DNA of 64,000 nt from CAVTLG01 sp963802635 (GTDB lineage: Bacteria > Chloroflexota > Ktedonobacteria > Ktedonobacterales > Ktedonobacteraceae). Every line of letters starts with the position of its first letter. The stretch's first letter is position 1. The stretch spans positions 186,001 to 250,000 of the forward strand of contig CAWDJJ010000003.1 in assembly GCA_963802635.1 (NCBI GenBank). Direction: 5' to 3'. This document shows, piece by piece, positions 1 through 9,078 of this stretch. The notes below the pieces were generated by a model. The model saw nothing but the letters and a program-made list of their open reading frames with translations. It had not been told where the DNA came from and made no database searches. The translations under genes and the position numbers were made by a program.

Positions 1-1
1 G

Positions 2-253
2 ATCGTAGCCTATCGCAGACAATCGAGCGCAAGCGGGCAGGTGGCAGTGATATTGCTCAATTTTGCGGATCAGGCGCAATCGATCAGTATTCCATTTCCC
101 GAAACGGGCAGCTATCGCGAACAAATCGACGACGGTGTTCGCCAGCAACCTTACGAGATCATCGTCACTACAGCCAACCAGATGATAAGTGTTACAGTGC
201 CGTCTCACTATGGCTATATCTTCATCAAGGAAACGCTCTCTGTAAATAACTAA
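2..253 (+). CDS. C-terminal end of a probable alpha-amylase-family glycoside hydrolase (partial)
   Basis: The reading frame is open from the left edge of the window (codons starting at base 2) to a TAA at 251-253, so the gene begins outside. The 83 visible residues read like the all-beta C-terminal domain of GH13 enzymes: an opening IVAYRRQ, a strand VAVILLNFADQAQSISI, then SYREQIDDG and a final strand ending in SHYGYIFI. That pattern (I/V-A-Y-R, then VLLNFSDQ, and a closing P-x-Y-G-x-I-x-I) is usual for alpha-glucosidases and trehalose-type amylases. No catalytic residues lie inside the window, so the substrate cannot be stated. Confidence 0.6.
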   Translation: MVAYRRQSSASGQVAVILLNFADQAQSISIPFPETGSYREQIDDGVRQQPYEIIVTTANQMISVTVPSHYGYIFIKETLSVNN

Positions 254-336
254 GCAAGATGACATTCCTCGTCATAGGGCACCCAGATACTCTTGACTGG
301 TATTGACTCTCTAAGATAGAGCTACATAATGCTGGC

Positions 337-1275
337 TTATTGATCCTCCTTATCAATACGCTCACTTCCCATGTTCCGTGCCAATCTTAGCTCGAGCAGT
401 TGATTCTCCTCTCGATTAGATCGTGTTCCTCCCATTATACGACTAAGTGATGCAGGTCCTTTCCGTTCCAATTGCTCAGCCAGAACTTCGGACGTTGTGA
501 ACTCGTTGGTATGGGAATTGACGATACCTTCTCGACCTTCTATTTCCTTTGATGGCTTTTCCTTTCTTACACGCACTCTTTCTCCTTCTCCATCATGGAA
601 AACCTTTTGACCATACTTTTTTTCTTCCCTTCTAAACACATTGAGACGTATCCCAGTCTCTGGGTCTATTGCGTTAAGTCGCTCCCCGGCTTTGAGTCCT
701 TGTAGACTTTTATTAGTCTTCGGGTCCCTCTCTGCATGAAGTGCCTCTGCGCCCTTGACAGCATTGACACTTTTCCCTCTCCCGTCCTTCTTTGCGTGAA
801 GTGCCTTCGCTCTTTCGAGTCCATTGACACTTTTCCCTCTCTCATCCTTCTCTGCGTTAAGTGCCTCCAATTTTTCTGATCCTGTCACTATTCGTATCTG
901 GCTCGCTAGGTCTCCGATGTCATTGCTAAACAACGTGGTGTCGCCCTTCTCTCGATGTATCCATACCCTATATTGCCCTGTCATGGATGCGTCAGATCCG
1001 CTTATCTCAGGTTTAACATCAGTCAACACGTGTTCACCTTGCTCCAATTTCCCTATCTTTGGTTCTTTACTCGTATCTTTGCTGCTTTTTCCCTTCCTGG
1101 ATGTGTCACCCACCTTCTCTCTTTTTCCCTTCCTGGATGTGTCACCCGCCTTCTCTCCGCTTTTTCTCCCCTTCGATATTTCTCGCACGACATCGATCTC
1201 CGAAGCATGCGATGAACCCGCTCTAGGGAGTTGTTCCTGAACCTCTGATGTTCCTTCACCATTTCGTGTTGGCAT
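337..1275 (-). CDS. Hypothetical lysine-rich protein with short internal repeats
   Basis: The protein has about 312 residues, is very rich in Lys, Glu, Arg and Gly, and has no membrane segment or signal peptide. The N-terminal third holds two copies of GDTSRKGK. The middle holds three to four repeats of roughly 20 residues built on A-L-H/N-A-[EK]-[KR]-D-x-x-G-K-S-V-N (for example ALHAKKDGRGKSVNAVKGAE), which become divergent towards ERLNAIDPETG. The chosen ATG at 1275 follows GGAAGAGG at a short distance; the frame is open up to a GTG at 1341 without a ribosome site. I do not recognise the family. The repeats resemble charged linker or nucleic-acid-binding repeats, but that is only an impression. 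Two 14-bp direct repeats lie upstream at 1439-1473. Confidence 0.55.
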   Translation of the reverse strand: MPTRNGEGTSEVQEQLPRAGSSHASEIDVVREISKGRKSGEKAGDTSRKGKREKVGDTSRKGKSSKDTSKEPKIGKLEQGEHVLTDVKPEISGSDASMTGQYRVWIHREKGDTTLFSNDIGDLASQIRIVTGSEKLEALNAEKDERGKSVNGLERAKALHAKKDGRGKSVNAVKGAEALHAERDPKTNKSLQGLKAGERLNAIDPETGIRLNVFRREEKKYGQKVFHDGEGERVRVRKEKPSKEIEGREGIVNSHTNEFTTSEVLAEQLERKGPASLSRIMGGTRSNREENQLLELRLARNMGSERIDKEDQ

Positions 1276-1438
1276 CATAGCCTCTTCCCTTGGTATGAGA
1301 ACCATCTCACACCAATCTGCGTTCGCTACTGCACGGCTCACATGGGGAGTCTTGATCGTAGCTAATCAGTCTTACAATTCCTTTGATGACTATCTCACCC
1401 TCTACCTGTTCTTCTTATCCAGTTAGCTCTTATAATAC

Positions 1439-1473
1439 TTTACCACTTTTGGTGTACTGTTTACCACTTTTGG
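1439..1473. promoter_or_regulatory. Two 14-bp direct repeats, 21 bp apart
   Basis: TTTACCACTTTTGG occurs exactly at 1439-1452 and again at 1460-1473, a centre spacing of 21 bp or two helical turns. They lie in the 194-bp gap upstream of the repeat-rich gene on the minus strand (start 1275 or 1341). Phased direct repeats upstream of a gene are typical operator sites. On the minus strand a TATTAT hexamer directly downstream could be a -10 element. The binding protein is unknown. Confidence 0.4.
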
Positions 1474-1535
1474 CAGGGGGTGAGTACCTAAGAACTGTGA
1501 CCGCTTTCGTTCGCCGCTGGTTTCCGAAATAAGCG

Positions 1536-2543
1536 CTAGCGCCATTTATCCACCCAGGTCGCCCAGGCCTCAATACGCGCAACCGCTGCTAACAACAATC
1601 GCAGCGTACTCGTCGTTTCGTGCATACCTAATTGGCGCTCTTCCTCATTCGCCACCGACTCCCCTAATGAACGACGCATATTAAATAGCAGCCAACCAAG
1701 CCATGTACCCATGAAGCCATGCAGAGCAACGATACCTGGATCGCCTACGCTGCCTCCAGAGCCGGTATAGCCTTCCATCACGGAGGCAAAAATATCCTCT
1801 TGTGGTTCACCAAGCATCTGTCCACTCCAATGAAGAGCAAGTCCAACCAGTTCCATGGTAGGATTGATAAGGCCCGCAGCCTCCCAATCGACCAGACGTG
1901 GAGTACGAGCATCCTGCCAGATCACGTTTCTCTGATCCAGGTCCCGGTGGCTGATGACCAGCGTCTGACTCAACACATCACCGGCTTGCTCATACCACCT
2001 GCTCCAGGTCAGCAACCGGGGCAGAACTGCACGAATCGGATTGGCCCAGGGCAGTCCCATATCCGCTGCCTGAAAGGTGAGAATATCCCAATCATCATCG
2101 TGGAAGTGCATCCACGCCAGCGGAGGAAACTCGGGATAATGGAGACGCAACGCGTGAATCTGTGCCAGGATACTTCCCATCAGCCGGGCCTGCTCAGGAG
2201 TTGCAGCATCCCCGAAGCAGACCTCGCCCTCAATCCAGGTATAGACGATGAACAGGTGATCGTCAATATGCTGAAGTCGATCTCCATGACAGGTTAGCGC
2301 AGCCACAGCAGGGATGCCTTGTGCCGCGAAATCTGCAGCAATCTGCTCAGTCAGACGATAGGCATCCAGGATGCCGGGCCTGCACATAATCGCCGGATTC
2401 AGTTGCTTGATCGCAAAAATGCCTTTTGTCGTGCTGAGACGCCACATCCGATGAAGTAAACCGCCTGTGACAGCCTGCGGCTCGGTCAGCAATGTACCGA
2501 GATCACAGGCAGCACAAAGACGTTCAGCGAGCAAAGTTTTCAT
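1536..2543 (-). CDS. Aminoglycoside phosphotransferase (APH)-family kinase
   Basis: The protein has about 335 residues with a protein-kinase-like fold of the APH/choline kinase superfamily. The N-lobe contains FAIKQL with the ATP-binding lysine. The catalytic loop reads ISHRDLDQRNVIW (HxDxxxxN) and the metal-binding motif is LVDWEAA, in place of DFG. All key residues are present, so it is probably an active ATP-dependent small-molecule kinase, but the substrate cannot be read from sequence. I start at the ATG at 2543, giving MKTLLAERL, which lies 13 bp after the stop of the upstream DUF169 gene. Upstream in-frame codons would overlap that gene. The two genes probably form one transcript. Confidence 0.8.
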   Translation of the reverse strand: MKTLLAERLCAACDLGTLLTEPQAVTGGLLHRMWRLSTTKGIFAIKQLNPAIMCRPGILDAYRLTEQIAADFAAQGIPAVAALTCHGDRLQHIDDHLFIVYTWIEGEVCFGDAATPEQARLMGSILAQIHALRLHYPEFPPLAWMHFHDDDWDILTFQAADMGLPWANPIRAVLPRLLTWSRWYEQAGDVLSQTLVISHRDLDQRNVIWQDARTPRLVDWEAAGLINPTMELVGLALHWSGQMLGEPQEDIFASVMEGYTGSGGSVGDPGIVALHGFMGTWLGWLLFNMRRSLGESVANEEERQLGMHETTSTLRLLLAAVARIEAWATWVDKWR

Positions 2544-2556
2544 CACAATAACCAGT

Positions 2557-3264
2557 CTACGCCGGAAAAGTTGCCTTCTGCTGCTGATGGAACGGTGCCA
2601 GCGCGGCATTCGCGTCAACAATCGTCTGTAGTCGTGCTACCAGACCAGCAAAACCTGTGGTGGAGATGGTCAGGACAATTTCGCCGGGCGTTAAGCCAAC
2701 ATAGGTGCGCGCTCCCACACAACCAAAGCTCATGGAGGTTTCTGCTGTCTTTAGAGTGCGCGGAATGATGCCACAGGTCGGTCTACCAAAGGCACTCTGA
2801 CCCGCTTGCAACCAGTTCACCTGCCCTAGCGCTTCGGCGATCAACATAGCTTGCTGTGTATTGAGAATGCAGAGAATTACATCGGGTTCGATAGGCAACT
2901 GATCGAGACGACCGTAAACGATGCTCTCGTGGGATTTCTCGACGACTGGCAACGCGCTCACTTCATCCGGCGAGAAATACTGCACGTTCGCCATCGCTTG
3001 CACCAGTTCTTGCGCCCGTTGCAGTGAGGCGGCTGGCATGGTAAAACCCATGGTCATCATACCGATTGGACACTCCTGGTGATCCGGGGCCGTGACGTAG
3101 AAAACTCCCTGCTCGGCCAGCCGCCAGAAGGTGCAGGCGGACGGTACATGCGTAGCCATATGCTGAATTTGCGGTGGAACCTGCTCTACAAAGGCCAATC
3201 CAACGGGCTGATGCTGCAATTGCAAAGCAGTGGTAAAACGCTCTGCAAGGTCCTGATACGACAT
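2557..3264 (-). CDS. DUF169 family protein
   Basis: The 235-residue soluble protein fits the DUF169 family: an N-terminal QPVGLAFVE segment, a conserved CTFWRLAEQGVFYV stretch, DHQECPIG, and the C-terminal part GRPTCGIIPRTLKTAETSMS followed by FGCVGARTYVGL. The cysteines in CTFW, ECPIG, PTCG and FGCVG are conserved in the family, which has been discussed as redox- or metal-binding, but no reaction is established. The start ATG at 3264 has an AGAAAGAAG stretch upstream. It is followed after 13 bp by the APH-type kinase, suggesting co-transcription. Confidence 0.8.
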   Translation of the reverse strand: MSYQDLAERFTTALQLQHQPVGLAFVEQVPPQIQHMATHVPSACTFWRLAEQGVFYVTAPDHQECPIGMMTMGFTMPAASLQRAQELVQAMANVQYFSPDEVSALPVVEKSHESIVYGRLDQLPIEPDVILCILNTQQAMLIAEALGQVNWLQAGQSAFGRPTCGIIPRTLKTAETSMSFGCVGARTYVGLTPGEIVLTISTTGFAGLVARLQTIVDANAALAPFHQQQKATFPA

Positions 3265-3634
3265 AGCACTTCTTTCTGTTAGTAATAGTACGAACTTCAA
3301 ATAGAGGTTACAGGATGAACCTACTCAATTCTACCATAGAATCAACCTGACAATAGTTCCCCCTAACAGTATCTAGCAAATGTTCTATGAAGTGAGCAGA
3401 AAAATGCTGTCACGCCTTACAATTTTGTACTACTGATGCACCATAAATCTAATAGTGTACCGTTCATACACTGCGTAGATGTTTGCTTCCATACATTTCT
3501 ATCTTATATACAAGGCAGTCGTTTTTGTAGGTTTTCGCATGAAATACAATGCTTTTTCTTCGATTTTTTGCAGTACGGATCTGGCCGCGCTTTCGCAAGG
3601 CCGCAGACCCTGATTTTACAAAGGAGAGACCATC
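3265..3634. other. Intergenic region between divergent genes
   Basis: A 370-bp gap between the minus-strand DUF169 gene and the plus-strand hydrolase remnant. It must hold both promoters, but I cannot pick out convincing -35/-10 pairs. Near 3582-3608 an imperfect GC-rich palindrome (GGCCGCGC then GCAAGGCCGC) lies just before the ribosome site of the hydrolase remnant. Confidence 0.4.
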
Positions 3635-4386
3635 TTGAGTACACCGCATATTTGCCTTGTCACGCTCCACGGTATTGGCTTCGAACAACCCCCTATCTAC
3701 GCTCCCGGAGCTACCTACCCGAAAGTAGCGGGCTACGCCGACGATCTCCATGCCAAGCTAAGCAAGTGTTTGAATCAGCACGCCCCATTACTTAGTGATG
3801 ATCCCCATCGTCTGCGACGCCAGCCCGGAGAGAATGGAGCCATCTATGTAGAAAGCATCTGGCCGAGCACAAACCCTGGTGTAGCCTCTTCGTACGAAGC
3901 CGGTCGCTCACGCCTGGGAACATGGGACCCCGATCAACCACTCAAGATCATTTCCGACACAGTGGAAGGGCTTCCAGCCAAACTCTATGATGATACCGGT
4001 CGCATTGCCCATATCGCCCTGGTCTATTCAAAAGAAGAATGGCAATCATACCTGCCATAAAAAAATGGATAAACTTCTTTGATCCAAAAGATCTCATAGC
4101 AGATCCGTTATATACGCCCAAAGACTGGCTCGTAGGCGATGCAGATCCTATCGAGCAAGCACGAGAACAGCGCACTGATTCAACGGCAGCACCACAGGCA
4201 GCGGCGACAGAGTATCTCTACCAATCGTACGATCCCAACACCGGGACCCATATGAACATTCCTATTGAGGATAAGTCGGTCGATAATGTGAGACATAGCG
4301 TGAATACAGGATTGATCGCCCATAACTACTGGGATAACGAAGTTCAGTTCATCCCCGCACTAGCACAACTGCTGACAGATTTGTAA
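3635..4386 (+). pseudogene. Alpha/beta-hydrolase remnant with internal deletion
   Basis: A first frame (3635-4060) starts at TTG behind AAGGAG and encodes the N-terminal part of a serine hydrolase: VTLHGIGFEQPP is the usual first strand with the HG oxyanion motif. It breaks off at ALVYSKEEW. A second frame (4039-4386) supplies what looks like the C-terminal part: FFDPKDLIADPLY, then HMNIPIEDKSVDNVRHSV with a candidate catalytic His, ending at LAQLLTDL. No G-x-S-x-G nucleophile elbow is present in either frame, so the middle of the gene was lost together with the frame. The product cannot be catalytic. The family assignment rests on the ends only. Confidence 0.6.
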
Positions 4387-4447
4387 CAGATAGCGCGATT
4401 ACTCCCGTGAAATAACTGGAGGCGAAGATAGATTGTGATGAGGCAAT

Positions 4448-5219
4448 CTAAACTTTATATTTCGCGACAAGATCTTTCACCCAATTGCTCTGCTTGTCCG
4501 AGGGAGCAAAGTTGTTCTTTTGCAGACGCTTCGCCATGTCGTTGATAAATTTACGTTCCGTTTCACTTACACGTGGACTGTCGGTAGCAATACTATCAAA
4601 AAGCGCTTTGAGCTGCTGAACCTGCTGCCTGAGTGCACTTAGCTGAGCAGGTGGCGGCGCGTTGCGCGCTTCCGGTGCCTGCGAGGCTTCCCACGCTTCA
4701 AAGGCTCGCTGGTCTTTGTTGAAAGCGCCCAGACCTGCTAACTTGTCTGCCCGCTCATTGTGCAACTGACCGGCATGACCTCGCACCCAGGTGAATGTCG
4801 GTGGCTGCTTACGATAACCCAGCAGTTTACGATAGAGTTCCCACAAGTCAGGATTGGCCTTCATCTTGTAAACACCCTGCGCTACCTTGATGGTATACTC
4901 ACTATCACTATAGATGGTCAGGGGAAGTAGCGGTGGCGCGATGGAGAGCACAGCCAGCACGGCGGCAATCTCTGCGCGATTATTTGTCGTAGCCGGAGAT
5001 TTAGGAATATGCCCATAGCATTCGAGACAAGCAGCATCAGCAGCAACATTACCTCCCACCGCATCCGTAGCGGCCCAGAGCAAAGCGCTCCAACCAGCCG
5101 GGCCTCCAGGATTTTTGATACACGCGCCATCGGTGTAGGCGATAATACCAGACTGATTTAACGTTGGCAGGGAAGCGCGTACATCTATGCCAAGAACAGC
5201 AGTAACAACGGAATGCCAT
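4448..5219 (-). pseudogene. RNase H-type ribonuclease; 5' end frameshifted or unusual start
   Basis: The type 1 RNase H active site is complete: IAYTDGACIKNPGG (Asp 1), NNRAEIAAV (Glu), YSDSEYTIK (Asp) and HNERADKLAG (Asp), together with TWVRGHAG. It is followed by about 80 residues of an extra helical domain rich in Gln and Lys ending at LVAKYKV. The problem is the start. The first active-site Asp lies upstream of the first in-frame ATG (5083), and between there and an in-frame TGA at 5243-5245 there is no ATG, GTG or TTG, only a CTG at 5170. An ATG at 5219 in the neighbouring frame would give MAFVVTAVLGIDV if one C near 5213 were extra. I read this as an RNase H gene with a one-base frameshift, or a CTG start. 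Confidence 0.65.
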
Positions 5220-5272
5220 TCTAAGGATTCTCTGATTTTCGCTCACCACACATAACCTTTCAGCACATGTTA

Positions 5273-5295
5273 ATACCCATATACATTCAGAAACG
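5273..5295 (+). repeat. Dispersed repeat copy 1 (ATACCCATATrCATTCAGAAACG)
   Basis: ATACCCATATACATTCAG followed by AAACG, in the gap upstream of the RNase H gene. Near-identical intergenic copies occur at 6634, 9151, 17469 and 24637. The similarity continues loosely downstream (TCGTTGCTA here, TCGTTGTTA at copy 2). Confidence 0.55.
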
Positions 5296-5457
5296 CCACT
5301 TTCGTTGCTAGAAATGTACTGCGGCACATTTCTCATCTGAATGCAAGGCAATATAAATAGAAAATGATAGTTTCTTGTTATGCAGTGTAACACAGTCGCG
5401 CGTCTTCAGGTAGTCTTTTACCTTTTTGTAACTGGTCCAGTCCAGTATCCTCAGCCA

Positions 5458-6459
5458 CTACATCGACTGGCTCAGTTCATGCGTCTGTTGTGGGGACAGC
5501 AATTCTTCCTCTATCTGCTGCCAGGCCATCTGTTCTGCCTGAACGCTCGTCAAAGGCTGTGAGGCACGCGCAGACGCGAGCAGAATAGCCTTCACACGCT
5601 GCCAAAAACCGGCGAGATAGGTCTGTTGAACATCCGCAGGTGGCATCAGCATCAGTTGAATGTCCTCTGGCCGATAGAAGTCCTGAGGACCAAATGCGAG
5701 CGCCAGCAGATCAGCGTAGCCAGACAGCAATTCTTCCACAACTTCCGATGCAAAATAGTTGGGCTGTGTACTGGCAAGCACCAGACAGCCAGCGGTGCGA
5801 CCAGCGTACATAATTGGACATGCAGCGACGCTAACAGCATGCGGCCTGTACTGAACAGGTAATAAACCATTATTGGCACGTATATCTTGAATGTACTGGA
5901 AACGACAGAGGGTCGTGACATAACCTGAAAGCGACTCTGAACCCAACAACATGCCCTTTGGTTCAAGATCGCTCTTCCAGGGAGAGGTGCCCAGTCCTAT
6001 GCACTCCAGCAAGGTACGCACACAGCCCGCGCGGTCCGGTGCCATACAGCGCACAACGCTGATAGCCATGCCTCGCCCTTGCGAATCAAGCTGCTTGAGA
6101 ATCTGCCTTAAAATAAGCCGACACAGCGTCCAAAAGAGCAGATTGTCTGGCGTATTTGTACGTGCACGCAACACTTCTCTGGTGAAAGCATTGGAAATCT
6201 CGGGGAATACATCTTCGCGTTCTGACTGGAAAGCGATAGTAGCATCTTCTTTGAGCAAAGCCAGAAACTCTGCATGCAAAGTTGAGGGAAATACCAACAG
6301 TAGTTGCCGCAGGTTTTGTTGACGTGGAGCAGATTCACCAGTCGCCCAACGCATGAGAGTGATGGAGCGCACTCCCATCTCTTTTGCGATACGCTCACGT
6401 TCGGGAACGTTACTAATAACGTCGTTGAGGAGATCGCGCCAGGATACAAATTTGGACAT
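5458..6459 (-). CDS. XRE-type HTH and GAF domain regulator
   Basis: The 333-residue protein starts with a helix-turn-helix region (residues about 5-60: RERIAKEMGVRSITLMRWAT then GESAPRQQNLRQLL), which fits XRE/lambda-repressor-like DNA binding. From about residue 95 to 265 there is a GAF-like sensor domain with the usual closing stretch PIMYAGRTAGCLVLASTQPN and a following amphipathic helix, FASEVVEELLSGYADLLALAF. There is no output domain beyond DNA binding. This architecture is frequent in Ktedonobacteria. A 15-bp inverted repeat 32 bp upstream of the start may be its operator. The ligand is unknown. Confidence 0.7.
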   Translation of the reverse strand: MSKFVSWRDLLNDVISNVPERERIAKEMGVRSITLMRWATGESAPRQQNLRQLLLVFPSTLHAEFLALLKEDATIAFQSEREDVFPEISNAFTREVLRARTNTPDNLLFWTLCRLILRQILKQLDSQGRGMAISVVRCMAPDRAGCVRTLLECIGLGTSPWKSDLEPKGMLLGSESLSGYVTTLCRFQYIQDIRANNGLLPVQYRPHAVSVAACPIMYAGRTAGCLVLASTQPNYFASEVVEELLSGYADLLALAFGPQDFYRPEDIQLMLMPPADVQQTYLAGFWQRVKAILLASARASQPLTSVQAEQMAWQQIEEELLSPQQTHELSQSM

Positions 6460-6490
6460 GCCACCTTCTTCTCGATTTTGCGCCGTTGCT

Positions 6491-6531
6491 CACTCTGTTC
6501 TTTTCGTTTGCTCGTTGAAAAGAACAGTGTG
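6491..6531. promoter_or_regulatory. 15-bp inverted repeat upstream of the XRE-GAF gene
   Basis: CACTCTGTTCTTTTC (6491-6505) and GAAAAGAACAGTGTG (6517-6531) pair at 14 of 15 positions around an 11-nt loop. The location, 32 bp before the regulator start, suggests an autoregulatory operator; without a T-run on the plus strand a terminator role is less likely. Confidence 0.45.
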
Positions 6532-6633
6532 GGTGCCTCTTTGTTCCGTGCATATTTGCATATAGAGGAACTGTTTCCGCATTTCTATGCAAAAGCATAG
6601 CAGACAAGGCCAGCAATGTCAAACCGTTTTCTC

Positions 6634-6656
6634 ATACCCATATGCCTTCAGAAACG
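6634..6656 (+). repeat. Dispersed repeat copy 2
   Basis: ATACCCATATGCCTTCAG followed by AAACG; it differs from copy 1 at two of 23 positions. Confidence 0.55.
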
Positions 6657-6773
6657 TACCTCTCGTTGTTATAAGTCAGAGATCGGTTTCTAGCCATGCT
6701 CACGTTCACAGTGCTCCTTCACCATCGCAATGACGATTGCCAGGCGAATAATAAAAGGTGCAACTGCAAAAAA

Positions 6774-7988
6774 TCAATTAGTATCCACCGGAAGCTTTTC
6801 TTCAAAACCTTCAAGCTCTTGCTTTTGTCCGAACGGAAAATGCCTTTTGCGTGCAATAATATGGGTAATCTCTTCAATTTTAGCTGGAGACCACTGTGCA
6901 AAATGATCCCATGCGCTCGTTTGCCAATCGTCAACCGTCCTTACTGCTATAACCCAGGGTGGGAGAGTTACCAGCAAGTGATTCGCCAGTGCATTGACAA
7001 ATGGCTCATAGATCAATCGCAAGTCGTAGAGGCGCTGCTCGGCATCTTCCTCATGATACAATTTCAGTCCTACATCAGCCAGAGCCTCACGCATACGCTG
7101 AAAATCAGCCGATGAGAGACGATTGAGGTCGGCATGCCTCGGAGGTGTCTCGAAGAGCTGGGCCAGATCAACGGCTGCATGACGCGCGATGGCAAAGGTA
7201 AAACGGATCGATGGGGCATTGACGTCATCTATACCCACGAGCAAGAGAGCACAGGTATCAAGAATAGTCGTTAATGCAGCAAGCCAGGATTGTCGCTCGT
7301 GCTGAGAACGATAATACGTCAGGACCGGATAGGAGAGATGGCTCTCCAGCAGTTCAGCACACCATTTCTCCCAATCGTGTAGGTATTGAAGCAACTCAGT
7401 ACCATCATGATTCCGAAAATGGCGACGTAACAGCTCGGTTGCACTGGATGGCGAACCGGCACGCGCATCCAGCAAGGATATCGCTGCTTCACGGTGCGAA
7501 AACGCCTGGTAGATCACTGGCACATAGCCAATAATCAGAGCGAGAAACCCAAAGCCCATGCCCGCTTCAAACACCGTCAAGAACCTACCCAGTTCAGCAC
7601 CCGGAACGATATCCCCTAAACCCAGCGTGATAAACGTTGTCCCGCTCAAATAGAGGTAGGTACCAAAATTCACGCCCTTCCCCACAGTCAGCAATGGCGA
7701 TTCCAGGCCCCACTGCAAGAGTGCAAAGGCGACAATAAGAACGATAGCCCACATAACCAGCAAGAGAATCAACGAAAGCGGCCCAAAGTAGCTCAGATAG
7801 AACTCACGCCGATTCCCCGGACGCATTCTACGCGCAACAAACGACCACGCATTCCAGGCAGAGGCATAAAACAGGCGCGACAGTCTGAAACGATGTGAAA
7901 CCTTGCGCGGCAAGATAACCGTCTCAAAGCTGTCCTGCAGGATCACTACGATCAGCATAATGCCAAAAATAGTTGCTAGTATGTTCAT
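6774..7988 (-). CDS. Two-pore-helix type potassium channel family protein
   Basis: The 404-residue membrane protein has an N-terminal hydrophobic helix (ATIFGIMLIVVILQD), a second helix (LSLILLLVMWAIVLIVAFAL), and a pore loop plus inner helix: SGTTFITLGLGDIVPG followed by FGFLALIIGYVPVIYQAF. TLGLGD takes the place of the K+ selectivity filter TVGYGD, so ion selectivity may be altered. The remaining 220 residues form a cytoplasmic helical domain (EKWCAELLESHLSYPVLTYY and others) common to this bacterial family. I choose the ATG at 7988, which has GGGAGGAG 6 bp upstream, over the GTG 15 bp further out. Confidence 0.8.
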   Translation of the reverse strand: MNILATIFGIMLIVVILQDSFETVILPRKVSHRFRLSRLFYASAWNAWSFVARRMRPGNRREFYLSYFGPLSLILLLVMWAIVLIVAFALLQWGLESPLLTVGKGVNFGTYLYLSGTTFITLGLGDIVPGAELGRFLTVFEAGMGFGFLALIIGYVPVIYQAFSHREAAISLLDARAGSPSSATELLRRHFRNHDGTELLQYLHDWEKWCAELLESHLSYPVLTYYRSQHERQSWLAALTTILDTCALLLVGIDDVNAPSIRFTFAIARHAAVDLAQLFETPPRHADLNRLSSADFQRMREALADVGLKLYHEEDAEQRLYDLRLIYEPFVNALANHLLVTLPPWVIAVRTVDDWQTSAWDHFAQWSPAKIEEITHIIARKRHFPFGQKQELEGFEEKLPVDTN

Positions 7989-8391
7989 CGGTACTCCTCC
8001 CACAAAGCCTTATAACTCTCATGATACCCATTTTATTCCAACGCATGAGGTGCGACGGAGTTGTCAAAGCGCGCCAGATAGACACGAAGATTTCTCCTCA
8101 TTTTATAAGATGGTTGCGTGCTGATACTAAATTGCGTTCAAGCATGATGCATTTTGTGCTCAGTGGAAGCTAAAGATGCTGCACAATGGAATGCAGGTTA
8201 GTATGACCACTTCTGTTATACTGTGGCTACTCTTTCGGTATCAAAATACATGGTAGAGAATACAGAAAGGATGTTTATGTGAATGGCAAATAATGCGTTG
8301 AGCAGCAGGGAACAGATGTACAACTCAGCAAACCTGCACTTTGTAGCCTGAACGAAGCAGCATTCCAACAGAGAGTAAATTTGCTGTCAAG
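7989..8391. other. Intergenic region without recognised content
   Basis: About 400 bp upstream of the channel gene. No convincing coding region: a 21-codon frame beginning at the ATG after GAAAGGATG near 8270-8285 has no support beyond length. No strong promoter or hairpin was identified. Confidence 0.4.
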
Positions 8392-9078
8392 CTATTGCGT
8401 GCTAGACTGCGCATCCCCGGAGGGATTGTCTCCGCCGTCGCGGGGACTGTAGGGAGGAAGGGCAGGATCGCGATTGCCTTGAATACTTCTGCGGCAGAGG
8501 TCTCGACTATCTTTGTGGCTGCCTGCTAAGTCGAGCCATCTTTCTTCTTGAGATAGAGTTCTAGCATCTACATCATCCCCATATTTTTTAAGTATTTTTT
8601 CAAGCCCCTCTGAAGTTGCACCTATCACCTTAGAGCTTTGAGCAGAGATATCTAAGACTCGAAGCTCAGCTTGATACTGGCGATACATGTCTGTACTTTC
8701 CCAACGAAGGTCTGTATGGAAATTTAGAGTTGCTAGCCTCTGTTCTCTTGCGAGCGCAGCCTCCACAGGATCACCAGAACCCCCTTGTAGCCACTCTTCT
8801 ATGAGCGTCAGTTCTTCTCCGCAGCATCCTTCTGAAATATCCTTTAGCCATGGGTACCCTGTCTCTATTTTATTTTTTTTCGTATTTATTTTTTCTAATA
8901 GTGAATCGTTTAATTCTTTTAATTTTCCCCTTTCTCTTTCTCTTCTTTTACTTTCAAAAAGCGTCCTGGTTGCGTCCCAGAGACTCCCTTTCCCCTTCTT
9001 CCCATCACCATCTCCCCCACTATCACCTCCTTGTCCATAAGCGGTCGGTCCCTTTATTCCACAGCTCTCTGATTCCAT
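8392..9078 (-). CDS. Hypothetical charged protein with coiled-coil segment
   Basis: I do not recognise this 228-residue protein. The ATG at 9078 has GGAGGAG 8 bp upstream and is better than the ATG at 9117. The N-terminus is Gly-rich (QGGDSGGDGDGKKGKGS), followed by a charged predicted coiled coil (ESKRRERERGKLKELNDSLL then EKINTKKNKIE), a middle part with GEELTLIEEWLQGGSGDPVE, and a disordered Pro/Gly tail. No signal peptide or membrane helix. It stands alone on the minus strand between two gaps. Confidence 0.55.
   Translation of the reverse strand: MESESCGIKGPTAYGQGGDSGGDGDGKKGKGSLWDATRTLFESKRRERERGKLKELNDSLLEKINTKKNKIETGYPWLKDISEGCCGEELTLIEEWLQGGSGDPVEAALAREQRLATLNFHTDLRWESTDMYRQYQAELRVLDISAQSSKVIGATSEGLEKILKKYGDDVDARTLSQEERWLDLAGSHKDSRDLCRRSIQGNRDPALPPYSPRDGGDNPSGDAQSSTQ

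Larger units (their letters stand above)
6460..6773. other. Gap between convergent-facing regulator promoter and channel gene end
   Basis: A 314-bp gap upstream of the XRE-GAF gene. It holds the inverted repeat at 6491-6531 and the dispersed repeat at 6634-6656. No credible coding region is seen. Confidence 0.5.
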
